Assembly (NCBI GenBank): GCA_028718565.1
Contig: JAQULO010000010.1
Span: forward strand, 1 to 52,070
Direction of reading: 5' to 3'
DNA from: Syntrophales bacterium
GTDB taxonomy: Bacteria > Desulfobacterota > Syntrophia > Syntrophales > UBA2210
Length of the DNA stretch: 52,070 nucleotides
The position numbers and the translations under genes were made by a program. Below are positions 44,301 through 52,070 of the stretch, piece by piece; the stretch's first letter is position 1, and each line of letters begins with the position of its first letter. Under the pieces are notes generated by a model that was not told the DNA's origin, did no database searches, and saw only the letters and a program-made list of their open reading frames with translations.

Positions 44301-45695
44301 GTGCTTTTTCAGACAGGCCTTGGCATTAGTATCGAGACGGGATTTCTTTCAGTGGCGTACCTCAAGGCGACGTTCAGAGAGGTACAACTGAAGGGGCACG
44401 CCGTGTATGATTTGTCCGCAGAGAAAACCCTGGAGGAAAGACTGGCGGTGGCACGGACTATGATCCTGGCCTTTCTGAAGGACAATCATATTCTTTCCAC
44501 AGACATATACTTCTCAATACCGAGGAGTCTGGCTATGCTCAGGTATGTTGAGCTTCCTCTGGCCGTAAAGGAAAACCTCCATGAGACCCTCGGTTACGAA
44601 ATGGAAAAATATACCCCCTTTTCGGTGGACGATGTCTACTTCGATTGCCGGATAATCTCGGAGGACAAAGAAGAGGGTACGCTGACGGCACTCCTGGTGG
44701 CGGCGGAAAGGGATGCGATTGGCCCGTATGTCCGTCTGTGCGAGGGCCTTGGAATGGGTGTTTCGGGAATGGAGGTCAGCTCGACGGCTCTGGCCGGTTA
44801 CTTTTCTCACAGCGGGATATTGGCGCACAGGGGACCTTCTGCCGTTGCATACATGACGGGGAATCATATGGAGGTTGACCTGTTCAGGAACAATCTGTTG
44901 TGGTATTCGCGCCATGTGGAAGTAGCGGAGGATGGGAGCGATCTTTCCGCCGTTATGAAGAGGGAGGTGGCGTTGCTCGGTGAAAAGCTGGACGAGGGCG
45001 AAGAAAAGCCACCTGTGGTATTCTTTGGTCCCTGCATGGATGACGGCCTCTTCACCCCCCCGGATGGAGACGATCCGTTCGAACTTCGCCGCCCGGACCT
45101 TTCTGATGGGCGGATGCCGTCGCATGAACTGATACCGGCATATGGCTGTGCCCTGAAAGCGATACAGAAGGTATCGATGAACGTTAACTTGCTCCCTGTC
45201 GGGTTGCGTAAAAAGCTCGACAAGAGGGGATATTATACCATGCTGTTCCTCGCCGGACTCTTGGCTCTGTCACTCCTTTCTTGGGGAGGGAGCGTGATCG
45301 TGCGGGAACGACTCGATCTGAAACGCTTAAATGCTCAGATCGAGCAGTTGAGCGCGGAGGTCGCCGATGTGGAGAAGGTGCGTACACGGTGCGGCGAACT
45401 GGAAGGACAGATAGCTTATCTGGACAGTCTGGGCAGGGGCGGTAGCGTACCGATCATTGATATTCTCAGGGATTTGACTGATATAATCCCCCAGAGCGCG
45501 TGGGTCAACCGTTTTTCTGTTTCGGACATGGATGTGAAGATAGAGGGGTATGCGGATTCGGCGTCGGAACTGATAACGCGTTTGGAAGGATTCTCCACTT
45601 TCAGTGATGTAGCATTTCTGTCCACCATCACGAAAACCAAGGACGGAAAAGAGAGATTTCGTATCGGACTGAAGGCACGGCGGAGTAAATCATGA
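44301..45695 (+). CDS. gspL: GspL/PilM-N fusion-type T2SS platform protein
   Basis: 464 residues from the GTG at 44301 (AGGGGGG upstream); the frame is open earlier inside gspK. The N-terminal ~300 residues have an actin-like PilM fold (LGISIETGFLSVAYLKATF, EKYTPFSVDDVYFDCRII). A single membrane helix follows near residues 315-330 (MLFLAGLLALSLLSWGG), then a PilN-like coiled-coil and ferredoxin-like periplasmic domain (IPQSAWVNRFSVSDMDVKIEG). GspL connects GspE to the periplasmic parts. It overlaps gspM by 4 bases. Confidence 0.85.
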   Translation: MLFQTGLGISIETGFLSVAYLKATFREVQLKGHAVYDLSAEKTLEERLAVARTMILAFLKDNHILSTDIYFSIPRSLAMLRYVELPLAVKENLHETLGYEMEKYTPFSVDDVYFDCRIISEDKEEGTLTALLVAAERDAIGPYVRLCEGLGMGVSGMEVSSTALAGYFSHSGILAHRGPSAVAYMTGNHMEVDLFRNNLLWYSRHVEVAEDGSDLSAVMKREVALLGEKLDEGEEKPPVVFFGPCMDDGLFTPPDGDDPFELRRPDLSDGRMPSHELIPAYGCALKAIQKVSMNVNLLPVGLRKKLDKRGYYTMLFLAGLLALSLLSWGGSVIVRERLDLKRLNAQIEQLSAEVADVEKVRTRCGELEGQIAYLDSLGRGGSVPIIDILRDLTDIIPQSAWVNRFSVSDMDVKIEGYADSASELITRLEGFSTFSDVAFLSTITKTKDGKERFRIGLKARRSKS

Positions 45696-46258
45696 TAAGC
45701 CTTTCGTTTACCAGAGAAAGAAAATATATCCTGATCGGTGGGGCGATCCTGCTTTTTTTCGGGCTTGTATACACGGGGTTTCCCCTGTTCCATGGAATTG
45801 CCGACAGAGGCGCTCAAATCGCAATAAAAGAAAAGCAACTTGAAAAATATCGACAGTTTATTGAGGAGGGGAAAGGGTTAAAAAGGCGTCTTTCCGCCCT
45901 TACCAGCTCCCTGCGGCAGGGGGAGTCCGGATTGTTGAGGGGGAAGACCCCCGCACTTGCGGCGGTTGACATGCAGAATATTCTGAATGTCATTACGCAG
46001 AAAAGTGGAGTGGAGATAACGTCGGTGCGTGTCTTGAAGACCACGAAGCAGGAGGGCACGAAATACCTGAGCGTTCCGGTAAGATTCTCAATCGGCCTGA
46101 CTACACGGCAGCTAAAGGAGATCCTATACGGTATCGAAACATCCGACAGGTACCTGACGGTGCGTGAGATGGATATATACGCCCCTGAGAGGAAAAGCAG
46201 GGAACAACTCAGAGTGGACATGACCGTTGACGGTTTTATGATAGAGTCGGAGAGTTAG
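45692..46258 (+). CDS. gspM: T2SS protein GspM (PilO-like)
   Basis: 188 residues. One membrane helix (about 12-30, ILIGGAILLFFGLVYTGF), a coiled-coil segment (IKEKQLEKYRQFIEEGKGLKRR) and a ferredoxin-like C-terminal domain with VEITSVRVLKTT and LRVDMTVDGFM. It pairs with GspL in the inner-membrane platform. gspC starts on the next base after its stop. Confidence 0.85.
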   Translation: MISLSFTRERKYILIGGAILLFFGLVYTGFPLFHGIADRGAQIAIKEKQLEKYRQFIEEGKGLKRRLSALTSSLRQGESGLLRGKTPALAAVDMQNILNVITQKSGVEITSVRVLKTTKQEGTKYLSVPVRFSIGLTTRQLKEILYGIETSDRYLTVREMDIYAPERKSREQLRVDMTVDGFMIESES

Positions 46259-46996
46259 ATGCGATCGATACGGGATGTTTTTTTAAGAGCATGGTTTATC
46301 AATATAATCTTGGCCGGGTGTGTCGCCTTTGTCGGTGCGAAGAGCATCGGGGTGTGGTCGGAGCGAGGCGGGGATACGGTGCAGACAATACCCGTGGCCC
46401 CCAGGGCGAAGACAGGGGATGTAAAAAAGGTCACACGTCGGGTGATGCCCCCGGAGGTGGCTTACGGGGTGGTAACGGACAAAGACCTCTTCAGACCGGA
46501 GAGGGTGGAATTCGTGGAGGAGAAGACCGATGTGGCGGAGGATGCAGTCGAAGAGGATATCCGGGTCTCCGGGAAAAAAGTTCTCCTCTACGGTGTCGTT
46601 ATAGTGGATGACTATCGGGTTGCCCTTATCAATGATCCCAAGCCGAAATCTCCACAGAGGACTTCCCTGTGGGTGAAAGAGGGGGAGAGCGTAGGGGACT
46701 CGAACATAGTTGTTTCCGCCATAAAGAAAGAGAGCATTACACTGCGGAAAGGCAAAAATACATATGAGGTTCTTCTGTACCAGGATGGCAAGCCCAGGGA
46801 TAAGGTGGTGGCTGCGCAGGAACAGACAAAACAGACGGCTGCCGCAGGGTCGTCTGCGCCCGAGGTAATGCCTGGAAGTAACAATGCCAAACCTCCGGGT
46901 GTTGCCGCAAAGAGAGACAGTCCTCCAGAAAGTGGCCAATACAAGACAGTCAACACGCCTTTCGGAAAAATAAAGGTAAAGGTAAGGAAAAAATAG
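46259..46996 (+). CDS. gspC: T2SS protein GspC
   Basis: 245 residues. One anchor helix (about 11-28, AWFINIILAGCVAFVGAK). The HR domain contains VTDKDLFRPERVEF, then LLYGVVIVDDYRVALINDP, SLWVKEGESVGDSNIVVSAIKKESITL and the pattern KNTYEVLLY. No PDZ or coiled-coil domain follows; the C-terminal 60 residues are a Pro/Ala/Gln-rich linker ending YKTVNTPFGKIKVKVRKK. GspC connects the inner-membrane platform to the secretin, encoded next, 5 bases downstream. The terminal basic motif resembles one in the secretin. Confidence 0.85.
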   Translation: MRSIRDVFLRAWFINIILAGCVAFVGAKSIGVWSERGGDTVQTIPVAPRAKTGDVKKVTRRVMPPEVAYGVVTDKDLFRPERVEFVEEKTDVAEDAVEEDIRVSGKKVLLYGVVIVDDYRVALINDPKPKSPQRTSLWVKEGESVGDSNIVVSAIKKESITLRKGKNTYEVLLYQDGKPRDKVVAAQEQTKQTAAAGSSAPEVMPGSNNAKPPGVAAKRDSPPESGQYKTVNTPFGKIKVKVRKK

Positions 46997-47001
46997 GCAT
47001 T

Positions 47002-49440
47002 ATGACTAAATTTACAGATAGATCGAGCATCTTTTGTGTAGTACTTTTTGCTGTTCTGGCCTTTTCCGGATGTGCTGGACAGGCCCCCCACTTGGAAAGT
47101 AACGGTCTGAAAGCCAGTGGTTCCGGTGACGTGAAAACCGCTGTTACCATTGAGGCCGCCAAAACTATTGAGGCACTCAGACCCGTCGAAGGCGCTAAAA
47201 CCATTAAGGCAGTCAAGCCCGTCGAAGACGCTAAAATCGCCAAGAGGAAGGAAAGGCCGCGCATTATAGCAGACGATACCGGTGAATTCGAACTTGTCAG
47301 AACCCCATACGGATATATAAAACACCGGATAAAAAAGACCGAAAGTACTTCTGTTTCTCCGGTCTCGCCGGTTGGGGTATCGGTTCCTGCGGGAGGAGGT
47401 TCTGTCAAGTTGGAGCAGCAGCCTGTGCCTTCTGTTTCTCCGGTCTCGCCGGTTGGGGTATCGGTTCCTGCGGGAGGAGGTTCTGTCAAGTTGGAGCAGC
47501 AGCCTGTGCCTTCTGTTTCTCCGGCCTCCAAGTTGAAACAGCCTTTGAATCCGGTCCCCCCGCATAAAGCGACTGAAAAAACAGCTAAGAAGTTTCCTGA
47601 AGAAAAGGGGGGGGTTACCTTCAATTTTGATAATGCCGATATCTATGAAGTGATCAGAACTATATCCGAGCTTCTCCAGATCAATTATATCGTTGATCCG
47701 AGCGTCAGAGGAAACGTGACTATTCGCACGACAAGGGGCCTGAGCAAGGGGGACATCTTTCCGGTCTTCCGCCAGATACTGGAAGCCAGCGGTCTAATGA
47801 TTGTGGAAGAGGGGGCGGTATACAATATTGTCAGTATCAAGGATGCCTCGCGTATGCCCCTGGCCCTCCGCTCGGAGCGTGATGCGGACGATATTTCCCC
47901 TAGTGAGAGGATCGTCATACAGATTATACCGCTGAAGTTTATTGCGGCCCAGGAAATGGTGAAGCTTCTGACGCCGTTCGTTTCGAGTACGGGGGCACTT
48001 ATCCCCGATGCCGGTTCCAATACACTCCTGGCTGTTGATAAGGGGATTAATATCCTGAAAGTCATGAAGCTGACGGAGGCCTTCGATGTTAACCTCCTGG
48101 AAAAAGTAAGTCACAGGTTTTATTTCTTTAAAAACGTAGATGCCGAGGACGCTGCCAAGACGCTTAAAGAGATAGCAGCTTCATATCCGACCATCGGGAA
48201 GGGTACGGTGGGACTGATTGCTATCGATCGTCTCAATGCCGTCCTTGCCATCACCTCTCAAACCGAAATCCTTGAGAAGCTGGATGCCTTTGTCGCTCGG
48301 CTGGATATTCCCAGCGAAGATATGGAACCGCGCATCTATGTATATTCGGTTAAGAATGGAGAGGCCGCACAACTGGGAACCCTGTTGAACACGATCTTCG
48401 GGAAGGGGGAAACACTCAGGAAGACGACCTCCAAAGAGTTCGTGCACCCGAACCCCCTTGCCGTTGATTCCGGCAAAAAGCAGCCAGAGCAGGCGGAATC
48501 GAAAGTGGTCGCCCAAGAGGCGACGCCCGGCGTCGGCAACATCTCTTCTGTTACGGGTGAGATAAAGATAACGCCGGATGAGGTTCGAAACGCCCTGATT
48601 ATCTCGGCCACCCCCAGAGACTACAAGATAGTTACCGGCATACTTGAACGTATTGATGTTCTTCCTCGGCAGGTGCTGATCGAAGCCACCGTAGCCGAGA
48701 TCACCCTTGGAAAGGGATACGAGATGGGGGTCGAATGGACATTCAAGAACGAGCCATGGTCACAAACGGGGGTTCTGAGCGGGACGATGGGCGGCGCCGG
48801 TCTCAATTATGCCATAGGGCTGACCGATAAATGGCAGGTCGCCCTGTCTGCGCTGCAGCAAGACAACAAGGTGAACATACTCTCTTCGCCCCATGTACTT
48901 GCCTCCGACAACAAGGAAGCGAGGATCGATATTTCGACGGAGATCCCGGTGGCGAGCACGCAGTACACCATTACAACCAACACGGATCCGGTACTGGAGA
49001 CCAGCATACAGTACCGGGATACCGGTGTCATGCTGACGGTAACCCCTCACATAAATGAGAGGGGGTTGGTAACCATGGAAATCAGTCAGGAGGTAAGCGA
49101 GCAGAGCTCAAGCGTCTCCGTGGCGGGAAAGGATTACCCCTCGTTTTACAAGCGGTCGGTAAACACTACACTGACCGTCAAGCACGGGCAGACTCTGGTC
49201 ATAGGAGGACTCATCAGCGAGGTCGAGTCCGATGCCATGGCGGGAGTACCCTGCCTGGTAAGTGTTCCGCTAATGCGTTACCTCTTCGGGAAGGATAAGC
49301 AGTCGCGATCAAAGACGGAATTGATTGTCATGATAACGCCACGCGTGATCATCAATCTCGAAGATGTTGATGCGGTGACTGAAGAGTTTCAGGAGAAGGT
49401 TTCACAGGTACGGGACAGGATGATAAAAGGCAGCAAATGA
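47002..49440 (+). CDS. gspD: Secretin GspD
   Basis: 812 residues. A signal peptide with a lipobox-like AFSGC (Cys24) suggests a lipidated secretin. A long low-complexity linker (about 30-195) contains KTIEALRPVEGAKTIKAV repeats, a basic FELVRTPYGYIKHRIKK motif and two perfect 27-residue repeats. The N0 domain starts VTFNFDNADIYEVIRTISEL, and N1-N3 follow. The secretin barrel has VLIEATVAEITLGKGYEMGV, LSSPHVLASDNKEARIDIS, TGVMLTVTPHINERGLVTMEI and the TLVIGGLISEVES plus LVSVPLMRYLFGK end. It forms the outer-membrane gate of the secretion system and ends the operon. Confidence 0.95.
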   Translation: MTKFTDRSSIFCVVLFAVLAFSGCAGQAPHLESNGLKASGSGDVKTAVTIEAAKTIEALRPVEGAKTIKAVKPVEDAKIAKRKERPRIIADDTGEFELVRTPYGYIKHRIKKTESTSVSPVSPVGVSVPAGGGSVKLEQQPVPSVSPVSPVGVSVPAGGGSVKLEQQPVPSVSPASKLKQPLNPVPPHKATEKTAKKFPEEKGGVTFNFDNADIYEVIRTISELLQINYIVDPSVRGNVTIRTTRGLSKGDIFPVFRQILEASGLMIVEEGAVYNIVSIKDASRMPLALRSERDADDISPSERIVIQIIPLKFIAAQEMVKLLTPFVSSTGALIPDAGSNTLLAVDKGINILKVMKLTEAFDVNLLEKVSHRFYFFKNVDAEDAAKTLKEIAASYPTIGKGTVGLIAIDRLNAVLAITSQTEILEKLDAFVARLDIPSEDMEPRIYVYSVKNGEAAQLGTLLNTIFGKGETLRKTTSKEFVHPNPLAVDSGKKQPEQAESKVVAQEATPGVGNISSVTGEIKITPDEVRNALIISATPRDYKIVTGILERIDVLPRQVLIEATVAEITLGKGYEMGVEWTFKNEPWSQTGVLSGTMGGAGLNYAIGLTDKWQVALSALQQDNKVNILSSPHVLASDNKEARIDISTEIPVASTQYTITTNTDPVLETSIQYRDTGVMLTVTPHINERGLVTMEISQEVSEQSSSVSVAGKDYPSFYKRSVNTTLTVKHGQTLVIGGLISEVESDAMAGVPCLVSVPLMRYLFGKDKQSRSKTELIVMITPRVIINLEDVDAVTEEFQEKVSQVRDRMIKGSK
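47349..47528 (+). repeat. 81-bp tandem repeat inside gspD
   Basis: Two identical 81-base copies (47349-47429 and 47430-47510) are followed by an 18-base partial copy. Each encodes 27 residues including PVGVSVPAGGGSVKLEQQ. Sequence identity between copies is complete, so the duplication is recent or kept uniform by slippage. It lengthens the linker between the membrane anchor and the N0 domain. Confidence 0.92.
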
Positions 49441-49687
49441 AGGCACCCTCTGTTCTGAAGACGGAGGCATGATTTTTCTATCGGGGGCGTGTCGGGACAA
49501 CAAAGGAATCCATCAGTGATGTGAAAAATAGCGACCGCCAGACAGTTTCCCGGTCACAGTTTTTTCAATAATCTATGCAATGCTTGGCGAGGCTCGTCGA
49601 TTGAAGCATTTGGGGTGTTGATTTCAACTCTTTGTTTTCTCAGCCGTGAACCGAAGAAGTGAAACCTTCTGCGAAGGACCCTTACGG

Positions 49688-50653
49688 ATGATAAGTTTCC
49701 AGAAACTTCGTGCCGGTGAGAGAGCGCGTATCGCTTCCGGGATGCTGGCGGCTGTATGCTTGGCATTTTTGTGGGTGGGTCTCGCCCGGGCTGCGGATTT
49801 TCGCACGGAAACGGTGTCAATCCTGGTTTCTCGAAATATCAGACCTTACGCCGAGGCTGTAGAGGGCATGGGCGAGGTCTTCGCGGAGCCTCCAGGCGTG
49901 GAACTGAAGGTATTCTATCTAGATAAATTCCTCGAAAAAAATCGAACCGTCCTTTCCGGAGAGCTTGCGGAGGGGAAGTTCAACCTTATCATCTCCGTCG
50001 GTCCGGAGGCGGCGCGTTTTGTATGGACGAATGACATGCTGAAAAGTTCCACACGGCTCTATTCCGTCGTGCTGAATCCGGAAAAAGTGCTTGGAACAAC
50101 ACCCTCTCCCTGCGGAGTATCTCTGAACATACCGGTGCAAAAGCAACTTGAAATGATTACCCGCAGTCTTCCTGGTGTGTCGCGCATTGGTGTTCTCTAT
50201 GATCCTCGTTACAACAGCGATTTTTTCGAAGAAGCGGCCCGTGCTTCCTCCGGGAAAATACGGGTTGTCCCTCTTGAGGTATCGTCGAAGAAAGAGATAC
50301 CCGGTGTGCTGAAAGACCACTGGGGGGATGTGGACGCCCTCTGGCTTATTCCGGACCGTACCGTTATATCGGAGAGTATCATTAACTATGTGATAAAGGA
50401 ATCACTGTTCAAGGTGATGCCGGTTATCGGGTATAACCGGTTCTTTTATGAGAGCGGAGCCGCCCTTGCCTTTGTTTTCGATTATGAGGAACTGGGAAGG
50501 CAATGTGCGGGGGAGGCGCTCAAGGTGCTGTCGGGAGGGGGGTGTGGAAAGGCAACCCCCTTTTTCCATGTGTGGGTCAATACTCGGGTCGTGAGAAAGC
50601 TGGGGATACCGGTTGCTGAAGACTACGCCTTCCCCATTGAGGTCGGGCCATGA
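49688..50653 (+). CDS. ABC transporter substrate-binding-like periplasmic protein
   Basis: 321 residues from the ATG at 49688 (GAAGGA upstream); a GTG at 49646 in frame would add 14 residues. The signal peptide has the core GMLAAVCLAFLWVGLARA. The mature protein matches the ABC_sub_bind (PF04392-like) family: TVSILVSRNIRPYAEAVEGM, FNLIISVGPEAARFVW, LPGVSRIGVLYDPRYNSDFF, VIGYNRFFYESGAALAFVFDYEELGRQCAGEAL. No transporter permease is nearby. It is followed by a sensor kinase with 4-base overlap, so it may be a sensing partner of that kinase (inference). Confidence 0.85.
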   Translation: MISFQKLRAGERARIASGMLAAVCLAFLWVGLARAADFRTETVSILVSRNIRPYAEAVEGMGEVFAEPPGVELKVFYLDKFLEKNRTVLSGELAEGKFNLIISVGPEAARFVWTNDMLKSSTRLYSVVLNPEKVLGTTPSPCGVSLNIPVQKQLEMITRSLPGVSRIGVLYDPRYNSDFFEEAARASSGKIRVVPLEVSSKKEIPGVLKDHWGDVDALWLIPDRTVISESIINYVIKESLFKVMPVIGYNRFFYESGAALAFVFDYEELGRQCAGEALKVLSGGGCGKATPFFHVWVNTRVVRKLGIPVAEDYAFPIEVGP

Positions 50654-52038
50654 GGAACTTGGGGATACATGCGAGGCTTCTTGTTGGTGTCTTTGCCATC
50701 ATAGGGGGCACCACATTCGCGTTGGGCTATATGGGCATGAATTATACGCGCCAATTTGTACAGACAAGGTTTGAAGAGCGCATGTCGTTTCTCGCAAAAT
50801 ATCTTGCGCTTAACGCTGAGTTAGGTATACTGATCGACGATAAATCCATGTTGCAAAGACTGGCGACCAACCTCCTGTCGGAAAAGGATGTAGTGAGTGT
50901 TACCGTGCTTGACAGGGCCGGGGTGGAGCTTGCCTCCATAGCAAAAGAGACGGCAAGGCCTTTTTCAGTTATAGACGTTCCTGTTCTGCTCAGCCGACCC
51001 CAGGAGGTGAGCCAGGCTTTTCAGTGGAGCGAAGATACTGGTGACAGCGATCTTCCGATAGGCAGGGTGCAGATTGTATACAGCACCGCCGGCATAGAAC
51101 AACTTCTGACAAAGATGAGGGACCGGTTTCTGTGGCTTTCTTCCGGGCTCGGGCTCCTGGCAGCGATAATCTTTTACGTTCTTTCCCGCTCGCTCGTGGC
51201 CCCTCTGAAGCAGCTCGCCCAAGCGGCACACGATGTCGGAAAGGGAAACCGCGATTTGCGGGTACAGCCGGGGAGTCTCCCGGAAACGAGAAACCTTGCG
51301 CTGGCTTTCAATTCCATGCTGGATTCTCTGGAACGAAGTAGCAATGCCCTCGAGGACGCCTATCAGCAGATGATTCAGCAGAAGAACCTGGCCGAGTTGG
51401 GAAAGTTTTCCATGATGATAGCACATGAGGTGAAAAATCCCTTGAGCATTATCAAAAGTTCTCTGGATATCCTGAAGGAAGATATGTCCATCACGGCTGA
51501 AAATACCATGGTCGGTTACATAGAGGACGAGATACGGCGTCTGAACCGGCTGATTGAGGATTTTCTGGCGTTTGCCCGCCCTTCTCAGCCGATCTTCCGC
51601 AGGGTCGAGATAAACTCGCTGATAGGGGAAATCGTCACGAGGTTTGAGATACAGAAGGCGAAGTTTCCCGTTCAAATAAAAGTGGTACTTCTCGAAGAGC
51701 CCTCCCACATACATGCGGACCCCGACCTGATTATGCGGGTGTTTGACAATATCCTGAAAAACGCCTTTGAGGCAAATGGCGACAAGGGTTTCGTAAGTGT
51801 CAGCGTATCGCGCGATGGGGGCATGCTATACATAGGCGTGGAAGACCAGGGAGGAGGGGTCGAGGGCGAAAATATGGAGAAGATATTCGAGCCTTTTTTT
51901 ACGACACGGTCGAAGGGTACCGGTCTGGGGCTGGCGTATGCCGCCCAGGTGCTCCGGACACATGGCGGTACCATCGCCGTGGAAAACAGAAAAGATGGCG
52001 GGGCGCTGTTCAGGGTTGGTCTGCCGGTGAATGATTGA
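50650..52038 (+). CDS. Sensor histidine kinase
   Basis: 462 residues. Two membrane helices (about 11-29 and 162-178) flank a ~130-residue periplasmic sensor domain. A HAMP domain follows (VAPLKQLAQAAHDVGKGN), then a coiled coil (NALEDAYQQMIQQKNLAELG). The H-box is MIAHEVKNPLSII with the phosphoacceptor H259, and the ATPase has the N-box VFDNILKNAFEANGD, G1 EDQGGGVEG, F-box FEPFFTTRS and G2 KGTGLGLAYAAQV. The H-box style is that of NtrB/AtoS kinases, which drive sigma-54 activators. An ATG at 52031 overlaps its stop. Confidence 0.93.
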   Translation: MRNLGIHARLLVGVFAIIGGTTFALGYMGMNYTRQFVQTRFEERMSFLAKYLALNAELGILIDDKSMLQRLATNLLSEKDVVSVTVLDRAGVELASIAKETARPFSVIDVPVLLSRPQEVSQAFQWSEDTGDSDLPIGRVQIVYSTAGIEQLLTKMRDRFLWLSSGLGLLAAIIFYVLSRSLVAPLKQLAQAAHDVGKGNRDLRVQPGSLPETRNLALAFNSMLDSLERSSNALEDAYQQMIQQKNLAELGKFSMMIAHEVKNPLSIIKSSLDILKEDMSITAENTMVGYIEDEIRRLNRLIEDFLAFARPSQPIFRRVEINSLIGEIVTRFEIQKAKFPVQIKVVLLEEPSHIHADPDLIMRVFDNILKNAFEANGDKGFVSVSVSRDGGMLYIGVEDQGGGVEGENMEKIFEPFFTTRSKGTGLGLAYAAQVLRTHGGTIAVENRKDGGALFRVGLPVND

Positions 52039-52070
52039 TCGGAAAGGGGACAGGCCGCTTTCAGTGGTGT
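52031..52070 (+). CDS. Start of a probable response regulator (cut by window end)
   Basis: An ATG overlaps the kinase stop and opens a frame that stays open to the window end: MIDRKGDRPLSVV. That could lead into the first strand of a receiver domain. With only 13 codons the call rests mainly on position. The NtrB-like kinase makes an NtrC-type sigma-54 activator the likely product. Confidence 0.35.
   Translation, partial: MIDRKGDRPLSVV

Overview
The window reads as a chromosomal segment of an anaerobic deltaproteobacterium-type organism (Desulfobacterota; an inference). The pointers are ordinary bacterial housekeeping genes of deltaproteobacterial style, a complete gspEFGHIJKLMCD type II secretion operon, three good sigma-54 promoters, an amtB-glnK pair beside a TorF-type porin remnant, and a cluster of sulfur-handling proteins (TusA, DsrE-like, IscS-like, IscU-like). 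I see no prophage, CRISPR array or intact insertion sequence.

Layout. 1-799 holds no gene I can support. 801-1996 has a sigma-54 promoter, a lone receiver-domain protein, a small lipoprotein and a small secreted protein. 2498-10275 runs on the plus strand: HAD phosphatase, tilS, ftsH, folP, a doubly frameshifted acpS, tsaE, aspartate kinase and a membrane-anchored helix-hairpin-helix protein. Next come tRNA-Pro and tRNA-Leu, then tig-clpP-clpX-lon, then tRNA-Val and tRNA-Asp. 16600-20650 is an eroded stretch. It has glnK and amtB (minus strand, sigma-54 promoter) with an internally deleted porin gene in front, an orphan 3' tail of a second glnK, a helix-turn-helix fragment, and a truncated acetyltransferase with a 59-residue partner. 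20650-23136 (minus) encodes TusA, a DsrE-like protein, an IscS homologue without the PLP lysine, and an IscU-DUF59 fusion. 23362-30005 has a lipoprotein, galE, polA, an enoyl-CoA hydratase/isomerase, a flavoprotein and a heavy-metal-domain protein read across an in-frame TGA. 30330-31928 is a PpiD-like chaperone. 32252-38169 is the rod-shape cluster mreBCD-mrdAB plus a bactofilin. 38285-49440 is the type II secretion operon behind a sigma-54 promoter. The window ends with a periplasmic binding protein, a sensor kinase and the first codons of what is probably its response regulator.

How they fit together. FtsH, ClpXP, Lon, trigger factor and PpiD form a protein quality-control set. MreBCD, PBP2, RodA and bactofilin organise cell shape. 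Three separate transcripts carry GG-N10-GC sigma-54 promoters: the lone receiver, amtB-glnK, and type II secretion.

The most unusual unit is 20650-23136. Its IscS-like protein keeps the sulfur-carrying Cys, but the Schiff-base Lys is Thr, the PLP-stacking His is Asp and the conserved Gln is His. It cannot be an ordinary cysteine desulfurase. It sits with a fused IscU scaffold and two sulfur-relay proteins. This suggests Fe-S assembly or sulfur transfer fed by sulfide or persulfide instead of cysteine (inference). The second item of interest is the possible selenocysteine codon in the heavy-metal-domain gene at 30003-30326.

All calls come from reading the sequence and from family knowledge. 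No database search was run.
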